A stretch of 64,000 nucleotides of DNA. It comes from Manduca sexta. Taxonomy: Eukaryota > Arthropoda > Insecta > Lepidoptera > Sphingidae. The position numbers were made by a program, and so were the translations under genes. How positions within the stretch are numbered: position 1 is the stretch's first letter; each line of letters begins with the position of its first letter. This document shows positions 33,671 to 44,250 of the stretch, one piece after another. Location: assembly GCF_014839805.1 (NCBI RefSeq), contig NC_051123.1, forward strand, positions 11,018,727-11,082,726. Reading direction: 5' to 3'. The notes under the pieces are model-generated. The model searched no databases, had not been told where the DNA came from, and was given only the letters and a program-made list of their open reading frames with translations.

Positions 33671-33983
33671 ATAATAATTATATCAACCCTGTATTATATA
33701 CTGTCCCACTGTTGGACACGGGCCTCCTCTACTACTGAGAGGGATTGGGACTTAGTCCACCACGCTATGCGGATTGATAGACTTCACACACCCTCAAAAT
33801 TCCTGTAGAGAACTTCTCAGGTATGCATGTTTCCTCACGATGTTTTCCTTCATCATTAAAGCAAGCGATGATACACAAAGAATAAACACACAATTTTTTA
33901 AAAATTCAGAGCTGTGTGCCCTTGCATTTTGAACCTGCAGACATTCGTCTCGGCAATTCCAAAACCATCTAGGCTATCGCTGC
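33671..33983 (-). mobile_element. SINE-B, near full length
   Basis: Reverse: tail ATAATTATATCAACCCTG, centre CTCACGATGTTTTCCTTCATC, head ATCTAGGCTATCGCTGC. Confidence 0.75.
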
Positions 33984-34001
33984 TTTATCGTTTATCGTTT
34001 A

Positions 34002-34135
34002 CTTGTGGTAAGGTATTTGTATTCGTTTAGTTAGCGACCAACGTATACAAGGTGTAAAACCCGATATGGTGGTTCACATAAGCCACTTTTTGAAACCGAA
34101 TAAACACAAACTGATCCCAAACAGGACACATTAAG
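34002..34135. repeat. Rep-D fragments, inverted junction
   Basis: Plus-sense start (TTGTGGTAAGGTATTTG to CCGATATGGTGGTTCAC), then minus-sense text (GAAACCGAATAAACACAAAC). Confidence 0.45.
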
Positions 34136-34185
34136 ATCCTTCGTCAATGGCGCTACTGACGAGCTCAAAGTTTTTTTCACGTAGC

Positions 34186-34383
34186 CTATTATTCTACTAC
34201 TGAGAGGGTTTAGGCCTTACTCCACCACCATGACCTAGTGCTGTTTGGCTTTACTTTCAAATTTTTTTCTAGACAATTTTGTTTTTTCTTTTAGTTTTGG
34301 AACCCTTCGTTCATATCCTTGGGTTTGAGCTTGTGGACATTTGTCTCAGCAGTCCGTTCCACTACTAACTAGGCTATCGCTTC
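34186..34383 (-). mobile_element. SINE-B, rearranged
   Basis: Both ends (TACTACTGAGAGGGTTTAGG, and GCAGTCCGTTCC to CTAGGCTATCGC) are present. The body between is replaced by T-rich unrelated sequence. Confidence 0.5.
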
Positions 34384-35419
34384 TATATAATACATAAATA
34401 TATATTAATAAATGACTATCAAAATTCTAAATATCTTACCAATATTCCGCTCCACACAAATCCATATTAACAAATAGCATAACGAACTTGATTAGCAAAA
34501 TCTTGCAAGTAATCCAATAAAGTGGGGTTCAGCGGGCGTGGATCGGAGACGAGACGGTTCCGTAGGTGTCAGAAGTGACACGTGGCGAATTGAAGGGAAC
34601 TCACGCTCGATTGCAGACTTGACGGGTGCATGGATCTATATAGAGTTGATACTACATTTTGATTATTGTTATCAGATTAAATAACAGCATTCCAGAATGC
34701 AAGTGTTTTTAAGAATTTTGGAGTCGCTGTTTAAAGTTTTCCACTATTTTCATGGTATGTCTGTTTTATTTGAGAGAATAAATAAGGGCATAAAACATAA
34801 TGGTTTTTTCAATATTTGTACTGTACAGTCAGCTACAAAAGTAGCTGCACAATTTTGTAACTTCAAACGTTTCTATTATTTCGAGTCTCAACGTCCTTTA
34901 TCTAAAATAAAGCGAACCATTTATTCAGCGAATTTTGTGTCTGACTGTACTCGTGTTCTCACCCCGACACTAAAACGAAAATCGTTTAAATAAGAAAGGC
35001 AAGAGAAAAACACACACACAAAACCCTAGGTTCATACATTTTTCCCAAGAAGAAGCTTCGATTTTCAAACCATTGTATCAACTCCATATAAATCCATTAG
35101 AAACCCGAAGACGTAAGATAATTTGATTCGAATTTAATTAAAGAGCGACATCGATTGCCAACGCGATGCAGCCGATAGGAATGTTTCATAAGATCCTTGT
35201 TAACTGTTTATCGGATTGGACAAACGAGGTCAGTGACGGGTTTGGAAACTTTGGGTTTGGAATACCATGGGAATTCAAATTGTTTGCATTGAATTATTGG
35301 AAAGGAGGGCGATTTTATACCTCTAATATTTTGTTGATTGAATTTATTCCAAATATTGATAAATATATATTTAATTTTTTTTTCTCGTACGGTAAACAAA
35401 ACTAAGAAAATCAATATCA

Positions 35420-35492
35420 CAGCCCGACCAGGGCTTCGAACCCGGTATCTTGGGTATTTTACCTCGTACCCAATACCATTACGTCACCGAAG
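35420..35492 (-). mobile_element. tRNA-like head, SINE-A related
   Basis: Minus reads CTTCGGTGACGTAATGG to GGGTTCGAAGCCCTGGTCGG: A- and B-box-like blocks but a long unpaired middle, so not a tRNA gene. Confidence 0.45.
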
Positions 35493-35967
35493 GAATGTTT
35501 AAGATTTTTTGTACTATAATTTATTATATTTCACTAGACTCTATGTATAAAGAAGCAAGCATTTTTTCTCAGTATTCTATTATGTCAATTCAAATACCCA
35601 TTTTTCAAAATGTCATAGGTACAACTGCAGTGACTTTAGTAACAGTAGTTTTATAGACATGTTAGTACGTAATGTACCTCAGTGTAAGGTGGTCAAAGAA
35701 TTTTCGTTATGCTACGAATTACAAAAACATAATATTAAAAAGAAGGTCTTTTGAATCTTTAAATCTACCACTACTTTTGAACGGGTTATTGCTATGAAAA
35801 GGTTCAAGAAACTCCCTCAGCAACACAATCTGTTAATATGTTTTTTTTTTCAAAATGTCATGAAAGTTGGCATAACGCGACTAAATCGTTCATTGTGTTC
35901 ATTTTTCGTAGCAACTAGCAACAATTTGACAGCAAATGCGCAACTTATTTTGCAGCGTTAGCTACTA

Positions 35968-36535
35968 CTACAAACACACGTCACGCATTTATCCCCGAAG
36001 GGGTATGCAATGGCACAACAAGGGCACCCACTTTTCGCCAAGTGTGTTACGTCCCATGATGTGATAGGGGGCGAGCCTTTCGCCATAATAATAATAATAT
36101 CAGCCTTATATTATATACTTGCCCACTGCTGAGCACGGGCCTCCTCTACTACTAAGAGGGTTTAGGCTTTAGTCCACCACGCTGGCCTAGTGCGGATTGG
36201 TAGACTTCACACACCTTCGAAATTTCTGTAGAGAACTTCTCAGGTATGCAGGTGTCCTCACGATGTTTTCCTTCACCGTTAAAGCAAACGATAAATTCAC
36301 AAAGAATACACACATGATTTTTCAGAAAAGTCAGAGGTGTGTGCCCTTGGGATTTGAACCTGCGGACATTCGTCTTGGCAGTCCGTTCCACACCTAACTA
36401 GGCTATCGTCGCCTTTCGCCATATCGGGTACAAATTTCAGACTCCAGGCTGATACTGACCAGAGAAACCCAAATACCCGCTCAAAACGCTGCCATAACGC
36501 GGATGCAGTACAACTACGCCACTAAGGCACAAATA
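35968..36535 (-). mobile_element. SINE-A split by a SINE-B
   Basis: 35968-36087 is the 3' half and 36411-36535 the 5' half of one copy. GCCTTTCGCCATA occurs on both sides of the insert (36075-36087, 36411-36423). Confidence 0.8.
36088..36410 (-). mobile_element. SINE-B, full length, nested, 13-bp duplication
   Basis: Complete reverse copy from ATAATAATATCAGCC to CTAGGCTATCGTC, flanked by the 13-bp GCCTTTCGCCATA inside a SINE-A copy. Confidence 0.85.
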
Positions 36536-38734
36536 TATCAGCTAAAATACTTACAAACTTATTAAAGATTCGAGATATAATTTAGCCCACCCCAATACAG
36601 AGATAATCCGCTCACGTATAATAAACACCCTAGCCACAGCTCTAAATCATATATTAGCGGAAAATGAGCCTAATGGCGGACTTATAATCAAAGAAAGAAA
36701 TATCTGGTCTAACACGAGACGGGAAGCGGGCTTGGTGGGTGAGAGAGCGGTTTGTGGGTGGTTATAAAATTAACCCTATATTTTCCCGGCTGTAAATTAG
36801 TATTTTTTTTAAATGCATAGTATTGTTGTGGAAATAAGGTTGAATTTTAAAGCGAAAACTAGAGAAGAAATAGTTTTTTTTTTTATTTTCTGATCAAGTC
36901 TAAACGAACACGGCGACATAATTGCTTATGCGACAAAGCCTTTTAAAACAGTGTAAAAAAGCCTAACGGTGGACCCCAGACCAGACGTTTCATTATAAAG
37001 TCATAGTTTGTACAATATAGCACGCTAGATCAATCCAATTGATAGTTTATAGGTAATCTTCATGCTAGTCGGACAACAGAAAGCAGATAAGGTTAGGTCC
37101 ATAAGATATTCGACTCTATTACATCACTTTGCGTAACAAATAACGACATATTTTCTTTTAAGGTAAGATTCAAAATGCAGTTATTTATTTATTTATGGAA
37201 AATCAAATATATTACCTAATAGCGAAGGTACACCAAAAAGCTTGTATGATAATTATTATTGTAACAAGAACAGGGCAGCATACAAATTTTTTGTTGATAC
37301 AATTGACTTGTTGAATTCACATGGCTTAAAAACATAAACATTTTACTTATCGTAAACACCATTAGTAAATATGTCAACACGCTTGTTAAAACCCGCCTAG
37401 TGGTCCACGTCTGTGAGGTCACTTTGGCGAAGTATAAAAAAAAGTTGGCATCCAAACCATTCTCTAACAATGAGTTTGTCAAGATGGTCCAGCTTTTGCT
37501 AGTGCGCGAAATTATCAATTATCAACCTTATTCATTCATTCATTCATTCTAGAATAAAAAGTGACCACACAAAAATCGCTAACAAATCCACAATACCCAC
37601 ACCGCATTAGCAAATAAAGGGGCGTCCACAACCCGCGTGGACATCAAAGCGTTAAGTGCTTCTTTTACTCATCGAATCCCATTTGGAGGACAGACCCTAG
37701 CGATAAATAAGATTATATTTGGTACGTTGCTTCTGTCTTGGTCTCCGATCGATTTTTCGACCATTATGAGTAGGGTAAATGTTTTGATTAAATGTAAGAT
37801 TAGAGTGTTGTCTTGTTTGCTGGGTTTTAATGATATCGAATATTAATTTAACGTCATAGGATCTTAAGGTGTTCCTAACTTTTTAGATGTAGGTAAGGTC
37901 AGTGAAGAAAGAAAATTATTTGACAAAAGGAAATTTTTGTTTTATAATGACTTCCTTTCTAGATTTGCCTGTCTTGTGGAGGACATAAGTAAATATTTCT
38001 TTAGTATTTTAAATTATAATTAACAAAAATAATTGGTTTAAAGTTAAGTAATTCTATGAATGTTTGAGATGTTGATTGATCGATGATTTTTGGTTAAATG
38101 GGTTTATGGATGATGGTTACCATTTAATACCAATAATGACGGTGGCTCCAATGTCTTTCAAACCACGATACAATCCTTCACAACGTTGCTACAAAAATAT
38201 TGAGAAACGAAATATATAGTACATCATTAAAAACAAAATGCTAACATTTTTTAATTCCTACCGACGCTAACTAAATGGATCCCCAAAGCCTATACTAAAA
38301 ATAAATACTACACTATTGCAAGAACTAGATAAAATTCAGTTCTATTTCAGGAAGCATTGCAAACAGCGTCGAATAATTTAAAAGCCATAAGCTTCAGACG
38401 AAAAATGCACTCGCACGTTTCGGACCGGGCTTGGTTAAGCTTAGGGTACAAGAGCGGTGTTTACTAGTAATTAGGGACCTAGGAAAGTGATAAATATAGT
38501 TTTGTAATGCTGCAGGTGATGGTAAGTATGTTTAAGGAAAAAAAATGTCAGTTAGTGAGTTTTGCGTGCTTCCTCGATAGGCATATTATGTGTAGCGCTC
38601 GGCTTTTAATGACACGTTTTTCGACTTTTACCGCTCGTTATTATGTAGTGTATAGAGAATTATATTCTATGACATTCTATCACAAAGAACTTAAAGTACT
38701 ATTAATCGATTAAAGTCGATTTTTAAATTAGTAA
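36536..38734. other. Gene-free stretch
   Basis: Unique AT-rich DNA with (ATTC)n at about 37528-37550. Short frames only, none with recognisable content. Confidence 0.4.
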
Positions 38735-38808
38735 AAGTGATTGAAATAAAACTAGTTTTCGGATTTTATCGCGGTATATTACATAATCATTTACTCTCGA
38801 CGTTTTTA
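38735..38808 (-). mobile_element. PLE untranslated-region fragment
   Basis: ATTGAAATAAAACTAG, then CGGATTTTATCGCGG, then CTCGACGTTTTTAAA. Matches the reverse complement of 22770-22830; degenerate. Confidence 0.6.
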
Positions 38809-39089
38809 AATACCTTAAATAAATGCCTTAAAGTAATATAAAGCTAAAGCTCCTGAAAGTTTTTTTTTAAATAAATTCAATTCCATGTAATAAATATTTA
38901 TCTCATGCGACCCCTTGTGAAAATGACGATTTTACTTAATACCACCTAATCCTAGCTTATGGAAGTTCCTATACATAATCCATATAATTCAATTAATATA
39001 AGGTCGGTAATGACAAAATGGTCCTTTGGTCGCAAAGATTTTAATACGATGCCAACAGTCTGTTTTGCTGGATTTATACTCTTCTATCT

Positions 39090-39172
39090 CCTTATTTTAT
39101 TATATTACCAGCCCTATATATACTGTCCCACTGATGGACACAGGCCTCCTCTACTACCGAGAGGAATTAGGC
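39090..39172 (-). mobile_element. SINE-B 3' fragment
   Basis: TATATACTGTCCCACTGATGG, then GCCTCCTCTACTACCGAGAGG. Confidence 0.6.
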
Positions 39173-40111
39173 CAGTTATTTAGGCTATTATCATAGTTTC
39201 TCTACGAAAAACATCTCAGCCAATAAACCCAATTGGACTAGTCTCTTTACTAGCTTTATAAAATTCTAGTACTTTCTCCGCTATGTGCTCTAAGCCTAGA
39301 TTAAAACCAAACACTAATCCCCCTATACACATTAACAGATCTCCAGCGCGCAATCCGTAGCGGGATTTGCTGTACGAATACCGGTTTTAAACCATTTCCT
39401 CTTTCAAAATAAAGCTTTAATTGAATACGCGATAATTATAATTTTCCTCGTATTTATATTGGGTTTTTCGTATTAATGTTTGGGATATTATGTATTAAAA
39501 AATACATTTATTTGGATATTTAATGGTATTTTTTTCGTAGTATATTATGGGCGGTTATTTTAAAAGATATTACTGCTTGCTTAACGGCATACAGTGGTAC
39601 TTGTCAAGCTATACTTTTAGAAGATACCTTTAGTAAAAGCGACAAAAATCCTTCAAAATTTTAGTCTCATTTTAAAAACAGTGGTAATTTCTGCTTCAAT
39701 GAAATTGTTCACGATCACATTGCTCGGCCAATTTTTCTTTAAATATTCTATCATGACTCGAATAAAGATCTTTATCAGCAGATGTTCATTATTAGGTTTT
39801 ATCAGTCAAAATTGCTTGTCAGGCCTTTCTTTAGCAGAACCACACATGCTGTCACGCGAAGCCATAGCTAGATGGTTAAAACTATCACGTCCTCAACCAA
39901 TAGGTTCGCCAACTCTTTTCTTTGTTATTAGGAATAGTTCGCGGGCGCGCGCGTTCCCTCCTTCCTATAATCCTGTATACTTCTGCTGTAGTGTGAAGAG
40001 TTCTCAGTAGGCCGACATGACTGTGTCGGTTGGCATGAGATAGCCATCTATTGCCATTCGATATTCTATCTGGACGGCATCAGACTTACCATCAGGTGAA
40101 ATGCACACACG

Positions 40112-40318
40112 TAATAATAATAATATCAGCCCTGTATTATATACTGTCCCACTGTTGGGCACGGGCCTCTTCTACTACTGAGAGGGAATAGGCCTTAGTC
40201 CACCACGCTGGCCGAGTGCGGGTTGGTAGACTTCACACATCCTCGAAAATAGAGAACTTCTCAGGTATGCAGTTTTCCTCACGATGTTTTCCTTCACCAC
40301 TTTGCCGTGCTTGCATAA
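40112..40318 (-). mobile_element. SINE-B 3' two thirds
   Basis: AATAATAATAATATCAGCC through CTCACGATGTTTTCCTTCACC. The head is missing. An RNA-mobilised neighbour tail (TTACCATCAGGTGAAATGC) abuts it on the left. Confidence 0.7.
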
Positions 40319-41342
40319 AAAAGTCATAGATGCAATACGGGCCATTATTGTATAGCAAACCATTCGATAAAATCATACGTCTCTCCACGAAATGGCGGTA
40401 ATAAGGAAAAATATCAAACAAAAAACTCTTACCGTTGTCCGCAAAACACATTAATTCCCATTGCTTACGTCATTACCCACCACTCCCTCTATTGGAAAAC
40501 AACATTATTATCTTATTAGAAATTACTAGGATCACCTGCAGACGATAATCGACTTTGTTGGCTAGCAATTGTATGCGTTTGAGGTTATTATCGCGTGTAG
40601 AGTTAGGCTGAATAGAGTTTATGTAACATGCGTTTGTTATAACGCGTATTGGGATGTCCTTTGAGTATTATCTACTGGATAGGGTCTTATTTAACTGTAA
40701 TTACTATAAATGTTTGTGAGATTAGATTTAGGAGATAATGTTCTGAAACTACTCATGTTATTCTAAAAAATATTAGGAATATAATATGAAGGCTCATTAG
40801 CAAAGTGCTCTGGGCTATTTTAATACGAAGAATAGACTTTTACACAAATAAAGCCGCATGTAAAAGCTAGTCTATAACCTTAAATATTATATTGTGAATC
40901 ATTTTGATAATATTTTGAAGATTAATTATTTTATAGTAAATCTACACTTATATTGTAGTATTTATATACAGATGGGTTATTTGTACACATAGATAACTAC
41001 ACTCTTTTTAGAAATTGAACGTTAAATCGCATACTTTATATGTATTACAATTATTATAATCGTTAAAACAAAAACTTAACATTGGTACAGCGTCAAAATA
41101 CCTTCAACATACAGCTGTTGCTTGGTGGCAAAAAATAGACGATTCCCTGCCTCTTCCAGTGTTCTATTTCAATGGATACAATAGCGGGCGTCTCTGGGAT
41201 ATTATCTGTATCTCTTGTTAGCACACGTTGCTAGTGTTTTTGCCATCGAATCCCGTTTTATGGAGGGCATGTGTTGTGTACTTAAGGAATTATTTGTTAA
41301 TGGGTGGATTTAGATAAGGTTTTTGGATTGGTTGAAATAGGT

Positions 41343-41663
41343 GTGACGTATATTCTATAGACACGAACGTACATATAAACTATTTGTTCAAAATCTGAAC
41401 TAAAATGGCAACCAAAACGTCACTGTTATAAATTTATTCACTTGAACTACAAATAATTTTACTTATTTGCTCAATATTTTTTATTTACATCCAGGTTTAC
41501 ATTTAGACTCGAGTTCTTATATTATTAGCGGCACTGCATACATAACCGCACGCTGTCAATGTTGCAATCATATTAAAGGTGTACGGATTGCAGTACAGTT
41601 GAGGCCATCACAATGGTGTACGGAACGCCAGATCTAGTACGTAGTGCATATATATTGATGAGA
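41343..41663 (+). repeat. Rep-H copy 2
   Basis: TGACGTATATTCTATAGACAC to TCTAGTACGTAGTGCATA. Class unknown. Confidence 0.7.
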
Positions 41664-41680
41664 GGTAATAAATTATTAGG

Positions 41681-41854
41681 ATAATGATTTCTTATGTTTA
41701 CGCGAATGTTAGACATTGAAATAAAAACTGTTTAACGGATTTTATCGCGGTTTTTTATATTATAATTTTGTCATGACGTTTTGAAGACTTTGCAGCCTTC
41801 ATGGCCACGGGGGGGACTGAGGTGTTGTTCATCTGTTGTTTTTATTTTATTTCA
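41681..41854 (-). mobile_element. PLE untranslated-region insertion with 11-bp duplication
   Basis: Starts at the common terminus ATAATGATTTCTTATG and reaches past the poly-C tract. It is flanked by perfect AAATTATTAGG at 41670-41680 and 41855-41865. It is 5'-truncated in the element's sense. Confidence 0.75.
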
Positions 41855-41868
41855 AAATTATTAGGAAT

Positions 41869-41952
41869 TAAGAATATTGAAACAAAACTATTATTCGGAT
41901 TTTATCGTAGTTTATATATTATATTTTTCTCCTGACGTTTTGAAGTTTTCAA
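41869..41952 (-). mobile_element. Second adjacent PLE fragment
   Basis: TATTGAAACAAAACTATTA, then CGGATTTTATCG, then CTCCTGACGTTTTGAAG. It lies a few bases after the right duplication of the preceding insertion, in the same orientation. Confidence 0.6.
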
Positions 41953-42215
41953 CCAATATTTTCATAAAAAATCCAAGGTCTACTTTGGTGGTATTTCAGT
42001 CATTTTGTTGTTTTGTGAATATGGTGTGTGCGTGAGTGTATTTCTGACTGAAAGTATGATGTTACCACGTAGCATTATGGTGCGTAAATTAAAATTATTT
42101 TTTATTAATATTTATTTTGTTAGAAACTTGCCCTTTTTACATCTATGGTTCGAGTAGCTTATTGAAAAGTATTTTTAAGATAAGTCTGTGGTTTCATTGA
42201 CAAAATTAGTCAGTA
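41953..42215 (-). mobile_element. MITE-380 family fragment
   Basis: Reverse orientation: TGTGTGCGTGAGTGTATTTCTG, then ATTAATATTTATTTTGTT, then GTGGTTTCATTGACAAAA. Both ends are eroded. Confidence 0.5.
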
Positions 42216-42734
42216 TTTAGTATAGATTCAACTCTCCCTCTCATGGGAAAGAAGGAACAGAGAGTACACTTGTGTACTGCACACACTTCTGCACTATAAT
42301 ATTTCCTACTTGGCTGATCTCCGTTGAGATTGGCCGCCATGGCAAAATTCGGTTAGAAATCACACAACAATTCTATAATGAAGGAAATTCTGTATTATTG
42401 TCTTAGTAATAATTACTATAATTATCTTCCTCGCCTCTACATGTGAACGTCAGGGTGTTAATGGCATGTAAGGAACGCAATCTGGGACCGCACGCGACTA
42501 TCCCGAACCAATAATCAAGACAAACGGACAAGATGACATCAATACGTATTTTCGGACCCCTTATTAACCGTAGTATTGTGCCACAGTGAATGGAAAGTAG
42601 TAGGGTCATTATAAAACTATTGGAGTATATCATGTGATTGAATTATTAGTAATCGTAGCACTTAAGTCTCATGAACGTCCTTGTAGTATTTTTTGGCATT
42701 AAATCGATATTTTAAGATTGAATTACTACGTTAA

Positions 42735-42900
42735 AATAATAATTTATTTGATGCTACCTACTCTTAATCTCTGCACTATCTTATGGTTGATTGGTAAAAA
42801 TGCCTACGGCATTAAGTCAGTCTATGTACAATATGTAATTATATATGAAGTGCAAAATAAACAAACATATAAAAATAAATTTCTTGTGAGATTCTATAAA
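42735..42900 (+). mobile_element. LINE 3' end fragment
   Basis: CTCTTAATCTCTGCAC, GGTTGATTGGTAAAAATGCC, GGCATTAAGTCAG, ending CAAAATAAACAAAC. Confidence 0.5.
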
Positions 42901-43527
42901 AACATAATTTTGGTCTGAGATAGGATATTGCGCCAGATAGAGTGATAGCCTTGTTCCTCAGGATACAAAGCGACAATGAAATTATTGCACCTTGAATCCA
43001 CTTTCGAATATATTTACAATATTTTTTGTAATTTAACTAACTACTTCATTATAATTAATAAGATTTTAAACTTCTCCGATTTGGCAACAAACAAGACATT
43101 ACCGTGAAATCCATCACTTTTGTTGTGTTCATGGCCTTTCTATGGTCACTAAAAAGTAAATAGATGTCTGATTGACGTTTGTCATTGTAATAAAAGAATA
43201 TATGAAAATGTATGATATAATTTCATTTACAGTTAATACATAAATAACTTTCTACTAGAAATACATCACTGTCATTCACTTGCCTCACTATTCCAAGTGT
43301 TACCAACTTCACCCTCTACCTTACCATTTACTGTGTACAAATATCCCATAAACCGGCTGTAGGAAGCAAGCAAACTCGTATTAATTTATGTTAGCGAGAG
43401 ACAGTAATGACGCGTACGATTATGGCGTTATTTGAAAATATTGGCAACACCCTCCGAACGATCGATATTGTTCGTTCGAGAATGCTTTGGTTTTTACGAA
43501 CATTTTTTTCTACGTCAAATAATTCGC

Positions 43528-43856
43528 TCCACAAGCGGCGATAGCCTAGTTGGTTAAGGAGCGGACTGCCGAGACGAATGTCCGCAGCTTCCAATTCAAA
43601 AGACACACACCTCTGGCTTTTCTAAAAAATTATGTGTTTATTGTTTGTGAATTTTCGCTTGCTTTAACGGTGAAGAAAAACATCGTGAGGGAGCCTGCAT
43701 ACCTGAGAAATTCTCTATAGGAATTTTGGAGGTAGGTCACTAGGTCAGAGTGGTGGACTAAGGCCTAATCCCTCTCAGTAGTAGAGGAGGCCCGTGCTCA
43801 ACAGTGGGACAGTATATACTTAATACAGGGTTGATATTATTATTTATTATTATTAT
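43528..43856 (+). mobile_element. SINE-B, full length, 11-bp duplication
   Basis: Head GGCGATAGCCTAGTTGGTTAA with TCCGCAGCTTCCAATTC in the B-box position. Flanked by AAATAATTCGC (43517-43527, 43857-43867). Confidence 0.85.
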
Positions 43857-44052
43857 AAATAATTCGCACTTGGTGGTAAGTGAAGAGAAAGCCAAAAATA
43901 AGAGGATGGGCAGCAAAATTATGCTGGTTTGGTTAATTGTTTTTTCACGCTTCGCATGGACTCCAAGTTTTAAGGAACACGTATGCTATCAAACTATTTC
44001 ATAGTATATATGACATTCATGTACAGACAATTTTTTTTTATAATATATGTGT

Positions 44053-44250
44053 GTGGTCACGGGGACGGGGACTGAGGTGTTGGTCATCCGCAAAGTCTAA
44101 TTTACAATATCTACCTACATTTTACAATTATACAACTTTTTTTTAAAATTTAACTGTTGGTGGTCCGATCTACGCAGAATGAGCTCACAATGAGAAAATT
44201 AAAATATAAGAACCGCGATAAAATTCGAAAAATAGCTTAATATTAATGAA
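44053..44250. mobile_element. Internally inverted PLE fragment
   Basis: 44053-44192 matches the untranslated region in minus sense (GACTGAGGTGTTGGTCATC through CGATCTACGCAGAATGAG). 44193-44250 switches to plus sense (GAGAAAATTAAAATATAAG, then CCGCGATAAAATTCG). Confidence 0.65.

Noticed and set aside
36197..36397. Open frames within SINE-B copies (also near 2867, 40175, 50200, 63600)
   Set aside because: The same peptide fragments recur in every SINE-B copy. They are shadows of a non-coding repeat.
37528..37550. Possible CRISPR-like short repeats
   Set aside because: Simple ATTC microsatellite. No repeat-spacer array exists in the window, and the DNA is eukaryotic.
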